A stretch of 64,000 nt of DNA from NCBI GenBank assembly GCA_963989385.1, contig OZ022502.1:15921001-15985000 (forward strand). The letters run 5' to 3'. The notes under the pieces were generated by a model. That model searched no databases. It had not been told where the DNA came from and saw nothing but the letters and a program-made list of their open reading frames with translations. Shown here piece after piece: positions 33,801-44,559 of the stretch. Numbering within the stretch: position 1 is the first letter of the stretch; each line of letters starts with the position of its first letter. Origin of the DNA: Ctena decussata (taxonomy: Eukaryota; Mollusca; Bivalvia; Lucinida; Lucinidae). Position numbers and translations under genes: made by a program.

Positions 33801-36800
33801 CAAGGTATGTTTTAAGGAGCATGTACATATACTGAAGTTGCCATATCTATTTCACTCTTAACAAATATTAAGTGGATGGATGGATGACTTGCGATTTTAC
33901 GTCCTTTTCAACAGTATTTCGGTCATATCAGGACGATGGGCGGGTGATAATGAAAGGCTGTGTGCAATGGAACCCTGTTAAAGATGGAAAGAATTCTGCC
34001 TATGGCAGGGCTCGAACCCGCAACCGCTAGATCAGTAGGCCAGCGCTGAACCCACTGAGCTCCTCCTTAACAAACATTAGATGAAGCCAGATACATATAA
34101 TCTGGCTAAACCTATAGTATTTGACATTTCCTCACCAGAAATGCTACATGACTACATGTTAATTATTTGTAATTTTAACATATTACCAACATGTTGATGT
34201 TGCATCAACTGTCATGCAATCCTTGTTTGACATTGCATTGAAATAGATACATGTCTGTGGTTTCATCAACAGGTGTGCCTGTTAAGAATATAGAAAAAAA
34301 TTTAACATTTTTCTCAATTTCTGCCATTTTTAGCGCGCCTGAACGAAAGTTCCTGAACGAAAGTTCAGAAAGAGCTATTGTTGTCACCCCGGCGTCAGCG
34401 TCAGCGTCGGCGTCCGGATTGGATGTTTTGGTTAAAGTTTTTTAAAGACCTATATCTCCTTAACCCATGGATGGATTCTTTTGATACTTGCACTGTAGGT
34501 AGATATTGGTCCAAAGTTTAACAGGGTACCACCCCCACCCCACTCCATGACCTTGATGTCAAGGTCATGGACTTAGAAAATTGGGAGTATTTTTGGACTG
34601 GCTGTTTTGGTTAAAGTTTTATAAAGCCCAATATCTCCTTAACCCATGGCTGGATTCCTTTGATACTTGCACTGTAGTTCGATATTGGTCCAAAGTTTTC
34701 CAAGGTACTACCCCCACCCCCCTCAGTGACCTTGATGTCAAGGTCATGGACTTAGAAAATTGTCTTTTTATTGATTGGATGTTTTGGTTAAAGTCTTTTT
34801 AAGACACATATCTCCTGAACCCAGTGATGAATTCTTTTTATATTCGCACTTTAGTTAGATATTAGTCCAAAGTGTTGCCGAGTACTACCCCAAGCCCGCT
34901 CAGTGACCTTGATGTCAAGGTCAGGGACTTTGGATATTTGTTCTTTATTAAAGTTTTTTAATTGCGTACTGCTGCATAATGCTTGTCAGAGATTTAGTTT
35001 ATGGTACACTTGAACTGATGTTAGACACTTTTTTGAGCTTTTACAAAACACTATATACTTACCCCACTGGATGACCTTGAAGTGAAGGTCATTGACTTAG
35101 AATTTTGTCTGAAAGATTTTGGTTAACGTTTTATATTTATGAAGACATAATTTCACAGTGCCACGATGGACTCAGTTGATACTAATACTTGGACTGATGT
35201 TAGATAATGGTTCAAGGTTTTGTTACATCCTAGCCCCCCTCCCCCCCCCCCCCCCCCCCCCCACTCCCCAATCCCACCCCTATCTCTTAGTTCTTTGACC
35301 TCAAGCTCATGGACTTTGAAATTTCATGTGGATTTTTTTCATTTTTATTTTATTTTAAGACTTATTTCTTAGATAGCTTTTGTTTATAAATGTGTTGTCA
35401 TTATGGACATGCTTGCCTGAAGTTTTATGCATAGAAGTCCACACCTCCAAAGCAACTGTGTGATGGGCAAGCACCTATTCAGGCAAGCTATGCTGTCAGG
35501 CGACAGCTCTTGTTGTGATGGGAGACAAATATTGTGACTTCATGTTTGCTCCCCTGGTCAATGAAACCTGTCCAAACAGGAATCAGTTCTTAAAGAAAAG
35601 AATTTGCTCCCCTAGGAAATGACACCCATTCAGAAGGGAAGCAAAAATGAAAATGACAGTTGCAGCCCCTGATAGTTCACCCATTCACCTTTGATCCAGT
35701 GCTCTTGTTTTTAGCTCACCTGAGCACGAAGTGCTCAAGGTGAGGTATTGTGATCGGTCTTTGTCCGTCGTCCGGCGTCAACTTTTGCTTTAAACGACTT
35801 CTTCTCCAAAACTGCTAGCCGGATTTCAAAATAATTTCACATAAATGTTCCTTGGGGGACTCTCTACCAAAATTGCTCAAATGGTTCCGCTCCGCTGAAC
35901 AATATGGCCGCCAGAGCTAAAAATAGAAAAACCTTTAAACAACTTCTCCTCCAAAACTGCAGAGCCGATTTTGAAATAATTTCACAGAAATGTTCCTTAG
36001 GAGACCCTCTACCAAAATTGCTCAAACGGTTCCGCTCTGCTGAACAATATGGCCGCCAGAGCTAAAAATAGAAAAACCTTTAAACAACTTCTCTTCCAAA
36101 ACTGCTGGGCCGATTTTAAAATAATTTCACAGAAATGTTCTTTAGGAGACCCTCTACCAAAATTGCTCAAACGGTTCCGCTCCGCTGAACAATATGGCCG
36201 CCAGAGCTAAAAATAGAAAAACCTTTAAACGACTTCTCCAAAACAGCTGGGCCGATTTTAAAATAATTTCACAGAAATGTTCCTTAGGAGACCCTCTACG
36301 AAAATTGCTCAAACGGTTCTGCCCCGCTGAACAATATGGCCACCAGAGCTAAAAATAGAAACAAGCTTTAAACATCAACGTTTCTAAAGCCAATGGCTCG
36401 ATTTCAAAAAAAAATCACAGAAATGTTTTACTCATGGCTCTGAACAAAAATTGCTCAAACGGTTCCACTCCGCTGAACAAAATGGCCGCCAGAGCTAAAA
36501 ATAGAAATAAATCTTAGAATGACACAGAGGGCACAGTTATGATCCAATCATCATGAAACTTTGTCAGAATGTTTATCTTAATGAAATCTAGACCATCTTT
36601 GAAACTTGGTCATGTGGGGTCAAAAACTAGGTCACTGGGTCAGATCTTAGAAAAACCTTGTGCACACTCTAGAGGGCACAGTTATGATCCAATCTTCATG
36701 AAACTTTGTCAGAATGTTTATTTATATAAAATCTAGGCCAAATTTGAATCTGAGTCTTGTGGGGTCAAAAACTAGGTCACTAGGTCAAATATTAGAAAAA

Positions 36801-39800
36801 CCTCATGTACACTCTAGAGGGCACAGTTATGATCCTATCTACGTGAAACATTGTCAGAATGTTTACTTTCATAAAATTTATACCAGATTTAAAACTGGGC
36901 CATGTCAGGTCAAAAACTAGGTCACTAGGTCAGTTCTTAGAAAAACAGTGTGAACGCTTTTGAGGACACAGTTTTGTTCTAATCTTCATGAGACTTTGTC
37001 AGAATGTTTGTCTCCAACGAATCTGGACCAAGGGTGCAACTTGGTCATGTTGGGTCAAAAAGTAGGTCACTAGGTTAAACCTTAGAAAAACATTGTGTAC
37101 ACTCTAGGAGGCACAGTTTTGATAATTTTGCCAGAATGTTCATATCCAAGAAATCTAGACCAGGTTTGGAACTGAGTCATGTAGGGTCAAAATCTAGGTC
37201 ATTAGGTTAAATCTTGTAAAAACCTTAGGTACACAATAAAGGGTTCATTTTCCATTTAATCTTTGTGAAACTATGTCAGTCATATGGATGTCTCTGATAT
37301 CTCACAGGATACTCAGGTTAGTGATCCAGGGCCATCATGGCCCTCTTGTTGTATTATCTCTTTAAGTCCCAGTGACGAAAATAGCAAGATTTGCAAACAG
37401 CTTAGATCCCGATGAGGCGGCTCATGATGAGCCGCCTCATCTAGATCTACACTGTTTGCCCTCTAGTCTTTGAATTCTCAATATGAAATGTCTTGGAAAA
37501 GGCATTTTTTTAAATTTGCAGACATAAATTTTGTCGTCTGCATTTTGGTGCTTTAAGAGTTAAAGTTATACATTGTTGATATATATTACAGGTTCCCAGT
37601 CCTCCCATGTAGATATATATTTATTGTCTTTAGAAGACGGGAGACAGTCACTAGTCCAAACTACACAAACTATATGTCGGCAGGTTTCAAAGAAACAGTT
37701 TAGAACTTCTGATATAACACCAGATACTATAGATTCTTTATTACAAGGTAACACAAAACATAGCTCAACAACTCACTTCCAGAGGCTCAATTTTAATTCT
37801 ATCAGCTCTTAAAAAGTTTGACTTCATTGTTTGAAGCATCATTTAACTCAACAAAGTGGCTCTTGAAGGATTTGTTAAGTGTTCTAGGACACATAAAATC
37901 AAGTGTATTAGTATTTCTTGCTAAAAAAAAGCTGAGGAGCTTTTAGAGTGCATAAGCTCCTCATATGTTGGTGGCAAAATGGCAGTGTTATTGCATACTG
38001 TGTTTAAACATATCTCATTGACTAACAGTGTTGTTAGTTTTTAGCTCGCCTGAACGAAAGTTCAGGAAGAACTATTGTTGTCACCCTGGCGTCGGTGTCC
38101 GCGTCCGAACTGCATGTTTTGGTTAAAGTTTTTTAAAGACCTATATTTTAACCCATGGATGGGCAAAGCACTGTAGGCGAGCTATCCTGTACGCGGTCAG
38201 GTCTTGTTAACACCTGGGCCCTGGATAGTAATAAGTAAATCTGAGAGTGAGTTTTAAGACTGCTTTTCAAAAGTGCTGATAATTCTCTGGGCATGAGTTG
38301 TTGCAAATATTGCAGCTTTCAAAATCAAAATTTTGCATTTGAACATAATTGTCTGGATGAATTGATGACTTGCAATTACACGTCCCTTTCAACAGTATTT
38401 CAGTCATATCAGGACAATGTGAGGGTGACAAAGTGTACAATGGACCCCCCTTTATGACTGGAAAGATTTCTGCCTCCAGCGGGGCTTGAACTGGGGACCA
38501 CTATATAGGCCAGCGCTTAACTGACTGAGCTACGGGACTCCTAAAATTTTGTCTGGAAGAAAACAAAATGGTTGCAAGTTAAATTTGATTAAACCTGAAA
38601 ATAGTCAAACCTGTAAACAAAGGCCAGCATGGGAAAGAACAAAACCGGCCTTTGTTTACAGGTGACCGTTGTTTACAGGTGACCGTTGTTCGGAGATTCA
38701 ATAATTTCACGATTTTGACCGACTGACAGATAAAGGTAAACTTCGTTGGAGATTTTTTTGGGGGGCGCTTTTGTTTGTAAGGTAGCGTTAATATTTTCCC
38801 ACGTTTTTTGAACGTGCGCGAAATCAATATTCAAAGTGCATATATATACCATTAAAATACTCCAGAAAACAAATTCCCGAAATATTACTGTTCCTAAAGG
38901 TTTAAATTCTGAAAAAATTTCTTTTCAAATACACGTATCGGTAAAAGGAAGGTTGCTTTCACGGTTGACGCACATGACCTTTCGGCGATGTGTTCAATTG
39001 ACTGATTAAACCAGTTACTAATAATTAATTATCGGTTGACTGAGCATACTGTGTAAGACATGATTAGCCGAATAATAATGATCTTGATTACCTTACAAAA
39101 ATTAACACTTCTGGAATCAAACGCATTATGCGCTATTCTAACACAGTGCCCCTATAGAAGCAATGGAAAGTGTACGTGTTTTATTCTGCAACAATTCACT
39201 GTTTCGGAGCGCGTGAGTCTAATTGCTGACGTCACTGGCAATAATGACGTAATTTTATGACGTTTTGAGACGTTAGACGGTGTAACGTCTCTTTTTATGC
39301 CCCCGAAGGGACTTCGGGTGGCATATTAAAATCGCACCGTCCGTCCGTCCGTCAGTCCGTCCGTCCGTAACAAATCGTGTCTCAGCCATAACTTGAAAAC
39401 TACTGAAGCAAATTTGATGAAACTTCACAGAAAGATAGAGCACGTTGAGAAGGTGTGTCGCGCACAAGAGTTTGGTTCCTACGCCCAAGGTCAAGGTCAC
39501 AATTGGGTCAAAGGTCAAATCATGTCTTAAATCGTGTCTCAGCTATAACTTATAAACTACTGAAGCAAATTTGATGAAACTTCACAGATAGATAGAGCAC
39601 AATGAGAAGGTGTGTCATGCACAACAATTTGGTTCCCACACCCAAGGTCAAGGTCACTGTCGGGGGTTAGAGGTCAAATAGTGTCTCTGCGATTATTTTA
39701 AAACTACATAACTGAATTTCATCATATCTCACAGAAATGTAAAGAGTAATGAGAAGATTTGTCGCATATAATATCCATATTCCCAAACCCAAGGTCAAGG

Positions 39801-42800
39801 TCACTGTTGGGGCTTAGAGGTCAAATAGTGTCTCTGCGATTATTTTAAAACTACATAACTGAATTTCATCAAATTTCACGGAAATACAAAGCATAATGAG
39901 AAGGTTTGTCATACATAATATTTATATTCCCAAACCCTAGGTCAAGGTCACAATCTGGGGTCAGATGTCAAATCATGTCTCAACAATTGCTCATAAATGT
40001 ACCAAAGCAATTTTCCTTAAACATCACAGAAAGATGAAGCTTAATGAGAAGGTTAGACACACACAAGATATAGGCTTTCACACCCAAGTTCAAGGTCACA
40101 GTCTGAGGTCAAAGGTCCTTTCTCCCCAAAAAGACTTCTTGAGCAAACTGTATTAAACTTCCTGAAATGGTAATACATAATAAGATGGTATGTCACAAAC
40201 AAAATTTAGGTTCCTGTTCCAAAGATCAGGGTCATAATCAGGGCACATAGGTCAGATTATATCTCCAAACTGACTGGAGACTGCTGAAGTGAATTTCATC
40301 AAACTTCACAGAAAGGTAAAGCATGATAAAAAGGCATCTCGCTTGCAAGATTTGGGCTGCCTTGCCTAAGTTCAAGGCCACAATCAGGGTCAAAGGTCAG
40401 TTAAAGGGGCCCTCGGGGGCATCTGTTACATACTGTAACATTTCTTGTTCTTTCTAAAATCGCCGTAAAAACGTACATTTATCTTAGATGCAGTTAAGAA
40501 TATTAACGGGAGAATGATCTCGCTTGCAAGAAGGTTGGGAGAATTTGAATGAAAAGAATACTCTTTTCAGCGTTTTTGTGTGTTAGAATCGAAATAGTTC
40601 AGCTCTAGCATTGAACTGTTGAGTAATAATTCACTGTTTGTCAGTCAGTTGTAAGTAGATATATCACTCGCGCTCCGCGCTCGTGATATGATCTACTTTA
40701 CAACTGACCTCCAAACAGTGAATTATTACTCAACAATTCACTGCTAGAGCTGATCTATTTCTTAATTAAATTGCTTAGAATACACTTTGTTACTCGTAGT
40801 TAAACAAACTATTTTGTTTTGCCTAACTACACACTTTGTGTAGTAATTTTGTCTGTCCATGCGCAATTCATTGTAAAAAATACTGCACCCAAAAATCAAT
40901 AACCAGTCTAATGCTAAAAATAGATTAGGCAATACACAAACACGTGTGTAAGAAAGTGAAACTGTGTTTTGACACAGGCCGTTAATCAGAGAAAATAGCG
41001 CGTCTCGGGATGGATTCGGATGACCGTTGACCGTAGTTTGCAGTGGACCACTTTTCCCAGGTAATTTAACCAGGAAATTCGACAGGAGGAATTCAAACCG
41101 ACCGTTGTTTACAGGAGACCGTTATTCGGAGGTGACCATAAGCACTGGTTCGACTGTGGTTTAGAATGACAGATTAACAATTTTTCACCAAATGATGTTC
41201 AGAGTTGTTTTCATTTCAAATCATTTGAACAAAGTAACTGATGGAAAGTGAAAGGTGGAAATTCATAATCTCTAGAGTCCTGCATGACCACAGGTCATGG
41301 AAGATAGTTTGATGTTGATAATTATGTCCCCCCACCAAAGGTGAGGGGGGACATATTGTTTTCAGTGCGGTTCCCGGTGCGTCGGTGTCACACTCTTGTA
41401 TGCGCGATATCTCTTGAACCAATTGATGGAATTTCACAAAAATCGCATGGATATATCATTGGGACAAGCTTAAGAGCTAATTAGATTTTGGTGACCTTGA
41501 CCTCATTTTCAAGGTCACAGGGTCGTAGTCACACTCTTGTATGCACGATATCTCTTGAACCAATTTATGGAATTTCACCAAACTTGCATGGATATATCAT
41601 TGGGACAAGCTTAAGAGCTGATTAGATTTTGGTGACCTTGACCTCATTTTCAAGGTCACAGGAGGACTTAAATGGCACGAAAATTTCTTGTATGCACAAT
41701 ATCTCCTGAACAATAGGTGGAATTTCACCAAACTTGCATGGATATATCTATGGGACAAGTTTAAGAGCTGATTAGGTTTGGGTGACCTTGACCTTATTTT
41801 CAAGGTCACTGCAGGAATTAGATGACAATTTCTTGTACCCATGATATCTCTTGCATGGATACATCATTGGGACAGGTTAATGAGTTGATAAGAGTTTGGT
41901 GACCTTGACCTTATTTGCAAGGTCACTGGAGGACTAAGATGACAATTTCTTGTAACCACTATATCTCCTGAATCAATGGATGGAATTTCACCAAACTTGC
42001 ACTGATACATCATTGGGACAAGTTTAAGAGCTAATTAGATTTTGGTGACCTTGACCTCATTTTTAAGGTCACTGTAGGACTTAGATGACAGTTTCTTGTA
42101 CCCATGATATCTCTTGAATCAATGCATAGAATTTCACAAAACTTGCATGGATACATCATTGGAACAGGTTTAAGAGCCTATTATAGTTTTGTGACCTTGA
42201 CCTCATTTGCAAGGTCACTGGAGGGCTTAGATGACTGTTTATTGTACCAACTATATCTCTTGAACCAATGGATGGAATTTCACCAAACTTGCATGGATAC
42301 ATCAATGGGACAAGTTTAAGAGCTGATTTGATTTTGGTGACCTTGACCTCATTTACAAGGTCACTGGAAGACTTAGATGACAATTTCTTGTACTTCGTAT
42401 ATCTCCTGAACCAATGGATGGAATTTCACCAAACTTGCATGGATACATCATTGGGACAAGTTTAAGAGGTGATTAGGTTTTGACCTCATTTGCAAGGAAA
42501 TAGTCATCTATGATGGATATCTTTAGAACCAGTGGATAGATTTTCTCCAAATTCGCCTAGTATTCTGATTGTACAGGTTTTTTTACTCATAAGGAGGCAT
42601 TGGAAATGGGCTGGTGGGGGGACATCAGTTTTTCTCTGAAAAACATTTCTAGTTTAAATATGAAACATTCAAAAAAGTTATGTTCTCCAGCAAGAGCCTA
42701 TGCTCATAGGATCAGAGCGCTGGAATGTGTCAGCCATGCTTCAAAACAACATTGATCTTTCAAATAAACAAATTAAATTACATTTTCATTAGGTTCTGTC

Positions 42801-44431
42801 CATTTGTAATTATGCATACTTCAGTGTAGGTCTTTAACAACATTCGATGTAAAATGGCAGAGTTTCTTCTGAAAATGTATGTTTTAAGTTGAAAGCATAT
42901 GAGAACTGGGCATATCAAGACCATAGGTTGGACTGGGCATGCTTATTTTACATTATATACATCTGCATAGGATGGTCGGAGCATTTACGGTGTCTTTATA
43001 CATGTTTCCTTATGATGTGATCATAGTTATATTAAGGTGAACTGGTATACTTTTAGGGGAGGCAACTCTGACATTTTCAGTTTTGCCTCCCTTCACAAAA
43101 GGGGTCAATCCTTTAAGGAAAGAATTTGCTCGAGCAGGAGCAAATTCTTTCCTTTTAGAGTGGACCTTTTGGAAGGGTTTTGTCACACAGAGAAACAAAT
43201 AGGATGCCACACAAGTTGTCTTTCTTTGAGAAAATGGCAGAAAAACATGGATGTATACCCATGCACCTTAATATCCAGACTACCCTACTGTTAATAAGTT
43301 GGGACTCATAAAACCATTAATTTTCCATTTGTTCCACAGAACTCTAGATAAGAGGGAGTATTTGGTGATAATTTAGGATAATTTTTGTTATTTCTGCATA
43401 AAAACATATGTTGTGACCCCTCATCTGAACCGTCTCAATGAGACGGTTCAGATGAGGGGTCACAACATATGGTTTCAATGAGAAATTAGAAAAATCATCC
43501 CTCAATTATCATCAAATACCCCTCTTATCTAGAGCTCTGGTTCCAAATGGAAAATTAATGTTTTTTAGTTGTCCCAATATTTAAGCACATTAGGGTACTT
43601 GTTTCATGAAAATATAATTTTTCATTTCAGATCAGAGAGGTTGTCCTGATCCTGATTTAATTATAAAATTTGGTCAAGTAGACTCATTGTTAGGTTTTAG
43701 CCCATGGCAGATTCGACTGTCAGAAATTCTGTAAGTATCAGTATTCCGGATAAGAATAGGCAACAGGGATAATAGGATAATTTTCTGCATAAAACATGTT
43801 GTAACTCGAGACGGTTCTAATGAAGGGTCACAGCATATGCTCATTGATAAATAAGAAATGTTATCTTAGTCAATAGAACTATCCTCTGAACCCCACCTTA
43901 TCTGAAGCACATTAAGTATTTTCCTTTTAACAAATAGCAAATATGACTACTGCTTACTGTCACCCGCACTACCAGTTCTCATCCAAAAAAAAAAATAATA
44001 AATAAATAAAATAATAATAATAACAGAATAAGAAAGTTCCTTTGCAATGTCGGAAAAACAAGGGGGCATCATGTACCAATCACACATGTTATAGAACCAG
44101 CATGCCTGTTGATCCTGAAGTTTTACCACTGAAGACATCCTAACCATGTCATAAAAGGGCAAATAATATCTAATCATTTGGCACTGACAGTCTGGCACCT
44201 CATGCCAGACTGTCAACGCCAAGTGATTAGATATTATAGTGGTGTTAAATTTTGTGGTACTATGGTATGGATTGTAATGACATAATTGTGTCCCCTGAAA
44301 CAGTATCAGTTATAAATAACCTTAACATTTTCTATTGCAGGTCTCTTCCATCTCATATAGGCCTTGATTACAAGACATTTAAATCTGTGTTTGTCCAGTA
44401 TGGTGCCTCACAACAGCGGTTTGGAAAGTGA
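27600..44431 (+). CDS. NUS1: NUS1 / Nogo-B receptor, cis-prenyltransferase regulatory subunit, five exons
   Basis: ER-membrane subunit that pairs with DHDDS to form dehydrodolichyl diphosphate synthase, the long-chain cis-prenyltransferase of dolichol synthesis. Exons: 27600-27867, 31674-31802, 37592-37747, 43631-43730, 44341-44431. GT-AG introns with matching phases give 744 nt and 247 aa. Seen: N-terminal hydrophobic segment (about residues 5-25); [12 protein letters not shown] and [20 protein letters not shown], the degenerate prenyltransferase fold; [36 protein letters not shown]-terminal QRFGK, which keeps the RxG motif needed for complex activity. Shorter than human (293 aa), mainly in the N-terminal part. 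Introns of 3.8-5.9 kb are packed with repeats. Family certain; the exact start is the first Met of the open frame. Confidence 0.94.
28263..29137. mobile_element. TIR element in NUS1 intron 1 (875 bp)
   Basis: Inverted ends AGGTCTA(C/G)(C/G)AAATTGACAAA extend for about 90 bp, with internal AAATTGACAA and TTATTTGTCATTT words shared between ends. The interior is AT-rich; its 71-codon open frame (28681-28896) is not recognised. Confidence 0.65.
29468..30375. mobile_element. TA-flanked element, CAGGCCAACTTCG ends (mariner/pogo-like)
   Basis: CAGGCCAACTTCG at left and CGAAGTTGGCCTG at right, flanked by TA (29466-29467, 30376-30377). Subterminal TATCTCGAA / TTCGAGATA repeats occur on both sides. 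About 908 bp, no transposase frame, consistent with a non-autonomous Tc1/mariner-pogo relative. Confidence 0.7.
30943..31145 (+). mobile_element. Family B MITE in NUS1 intron 1
   Basis: Complete copy: TTAAAGCGCCAAAAATTAAA at left, hairpin GATGAGGTGGCTCATAATGA at centre, CTGCTTTTTGGCGCATTAAG at right. Confidence 0.82.
31674..31802 (+). CDS. NUS1: NUS1 coding exon 2
   Basis: Encodes [20 protein letters not shown] followed by a Ser/Lys-rich, poorly conserved linker. Acceptor TTAACTTGCAG. Donor GTAAGT at 31803 is chosen over a GTGTAA two bases earlier because only the former keeps the frame into exon 3. Confidence 0.85.
31825..31995. mobile_element. Family J MITE, after NUS1 exon 2
   Basis: AGAGCTCCAGATGTCGTAAG ... 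TTTATCCGGAACTCTATC. It starts about 22 nt after the exon 2 donor. The central hairpin is degenerate. Confidence 0.6.
32412..32668 (-). mobile_element. tRNA-derived SINE (family 1) in NUS1 intron 2
   Basis: Minus-strand copy with a perfect 17-bp duplication GTGGTTCTGGGGGAGAA (32395-32411, 32669-32685), which suggests a recent insertion. It lacks about 10 bp of the body relative to the copy at 4110. Confidence 0.9.
33645..33757. mobile_element. Palindromic MITE (TACTGTAATGTGC ends)
   Basis: 113-bp hairpin: TACTGTAATGTGC and GGGACACCTGAAATAATTCA with complements, loop GTTTGTTCC-like. TA at the junctions suggests a Tc1/mariner-derived MITE. Confidence 0.75.
33871..34065 (-). mobile_element. tRNA-derived SINE (family 2) in NUS1 intron 2
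   Basis: Minus-strand copy with (GGAT)n tail and a CTTAACAAAYATTA duplication (33857-33870, 34066-34079) with one mismatch. Confidence 0.82.
34327..35514. mobile_element. Pearl/Helitron-like element B (NUS1 intron 2)
   Basis: Starts TTTAGCGCGCCTGAACGAAA; then about four units of roughly 170-178 bp with GACCTTGATGTCAAGGTCAT; ends with the stem GCTGTC-AGGC-GACAGC followed by TCTTGTT. A C-run of about 28 (35237-35264) lies inside. Confidence 0.65.
35237..35264. repeat. Poly-C tract
   Basis: About 28 C broken by a single T; a shorter C/A tract lies at 1701-1722. Confidence 0.9.
35520..35700. mobile_element. Family I MITE, between pearl-like elements B and C
   Basis: TTCTTAAAGAAAAGAATTTG CTCC, then AAGGGAAGCAAAAATGAAAA and TTCACCCATTCACCTTTGAT. 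Confidence 0.6.
35712..37350. mobile_element. Pearl/Helitron-like element C with two different arrays
   Basis: Starts TTAGCTCACCTGAGCACGAA. Array 1 (about 35790-36510): five units of about 144 bp with CGCTGAACAATATGGCCGCC. Array 2 (about 36520-37240): five to six units of about 145 bp with AGAGGGCACAGTTATGATCC. Ends with the hairpin GGGCCATCATGGCCC then TCTTGTT. Confidence 0.68.
37360..37563 (+). mobile_element. Family B MITE in NUS1 intron 2, next to exon 3
   Basis: Complete copy that starts about 10 bp after a pearl-like element ends and stops 28 nt before NUS1 exon 3. Confidence 0.8.
37592..37747 (+). CDS. NUS1: NUS1 coding exon 3
   Basis: Encodes [39 protein letters not shown] and [10 protein letters not shown]. 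These correspond to the human AVKVLSPEDGKADIV and VAQKQ segments. Acceptor TATATATTACAG, donor GTAACA. Confidence 0.92.
38038..38210. mobile_element. Short deletion derivative of element B
   Basis: Begins TTTTAGCTCGCCTGAACGAA, keeps the first part of one unit, then jumps to the 3' end GGTCAGGTCTTGTT. It has the same ends as 34327-35514 without the array. Confidence 0.65.
38358..38541 (-). mobile_element. tRNA-derived SINE (family 2), older copy
   Basis: Diverged minus-strand copy in NUS1 intron 3. GTCTGGA flanks both sides. The tail is eroded to TGAATTGATGAC. Confidence 0.75.
39295..40449. mobile_element. Pearl/Helitron-like element D (NUS1 intron 3)
   Basis: Starts TTATGCCCCCGAAGGGACTT, then a (GTCC)n tract, then about seven units of 146 bp with CCCAAGGTCAAGGTCAC. 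Ends with the hairpin TGTTACATACTGTAACA then TTTCTTGTT. Confidence 0.68.
40591..40761. mobile_element. Long hairpin MITE in NUS1 intron 3
   Basis: GAAATAGTTCAGCTCTAGCA and complement; then GAGTAATAATTCACTGTTTG and complement; tip CACTCGCGCTCCGCGCTCGTG. Arms are about 80 bp. Confidence 0.75.
41323..42652. mobile_element. Pearl/Helitron-like element E (NUS1 intron 3)
   Basis: Starts ATGTCCCCCCACCAAAGGTG; about eight units of 146 bp with GTGACCTTGACCTCATTT. Ends GGGGGGACAT, then the hairpin GTTTTTCTCTGAAAAAC and ATTTCTAG; the final CTAG fits the Helitron CTRR terminus. Confidence 0.7.
43040..43275. mobile_element. Family I MITE (GGAAAGAATTTGCTC hairpin)
   Basis: Central hairpin AAAGGAAAGAATTTGCTC / GAGCAAATTCTTTCCTTT within TTTTGCCTCCCTTCACAAAA and outer AAGGTGAACTGGTATAC / GTATACCCATGCACCTT arms. 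NUS1 intron 3. Confidence 0.72.
43281..43597. mobile_element. Family K MITE interrupted by family J MITE
   Basis: TACCCTACTGTTAATAAGTT ... ACATTAGGGTA, with inner arm ATTAATTTTCCATTTG paired with CAAATGGAAAATTAAT. The loop is occupied by a complete family J palindrome (43338-43541). NUS1 intron 3. Confidence 0.75.
43338..43541. mobile_element. Family J palindromic MITE
   Basis: AGAACTCTAGATAAGAGGGA ... TCTTATCTAGAGCTCTGG with central hairpin GAACCGTCTCA/TGAGACGGTTC. Nested in the family K element. Confidence 0.8.
43631..43730 (+). CDS. NUS1: NUS1 coding exon 4
   Basis: Encodes [20 protein letters not shown] and [13 protein letters not shown], the best conserved block of the family. Acceptor TTTCATTTCAG, donor GTAAGT. 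Confidence 0.96.
43744..43910. mobile_element. Family J MITE, degenerate, after NUS1 exon 4
   Basis: TCCGGATAAGAATAGG, then GATAATTTTCTGCATAAAAC, then CTTATCTGAAGCAC. It starts about 13 nt after the exon 4 donor. Confidence 0.6.
44161..44236. repeat. Short hairpin between NUS1 exons 4 and 5
   Basis: AATAATATCTAATCA / TGATTAGATATTAT outer arms and GACAGTCTGGCA / TGCCAGACTGTC inner arms; about 76 bp. Confidence 0.7.
44341..44431 (+). CDS. NUS1: NUS1 terminal coding exon 5 (RxG motif)
   Basis: Encodes [20 protein letters not shown] then GASQQRFGK and stop TGA. The C-terminal Arg-Phe-Gly is the RxG motif that contacts the partner's active site. Acceptor TTCTATTGCAG. A possible ATTAAA polyadenylation signal lies at 44550-44555; no AATAAA is closer. 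Confidence 0.95.
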
Positions 44432-44559
44432 CACAGTACTATATATAGAAGTTAAAATTGTTTTATTCTAAATAACCTTGCCACAGATGTTCTTGGAAAT
44501 ACGATTGCAGGAATCTTGCAAAGTTCAATGATGTCCTGTGGGATGTGAAATTAAAATGC

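Noticed and set aside
36510..37240. Tandem units AGAGGGCACAGTTATGATCC considered as a simple centromeric-type satellite
   Set aside because: Only five or six units, bounded by unique ends and a terminal hairpin, so they fit a transposable element with an internal array.
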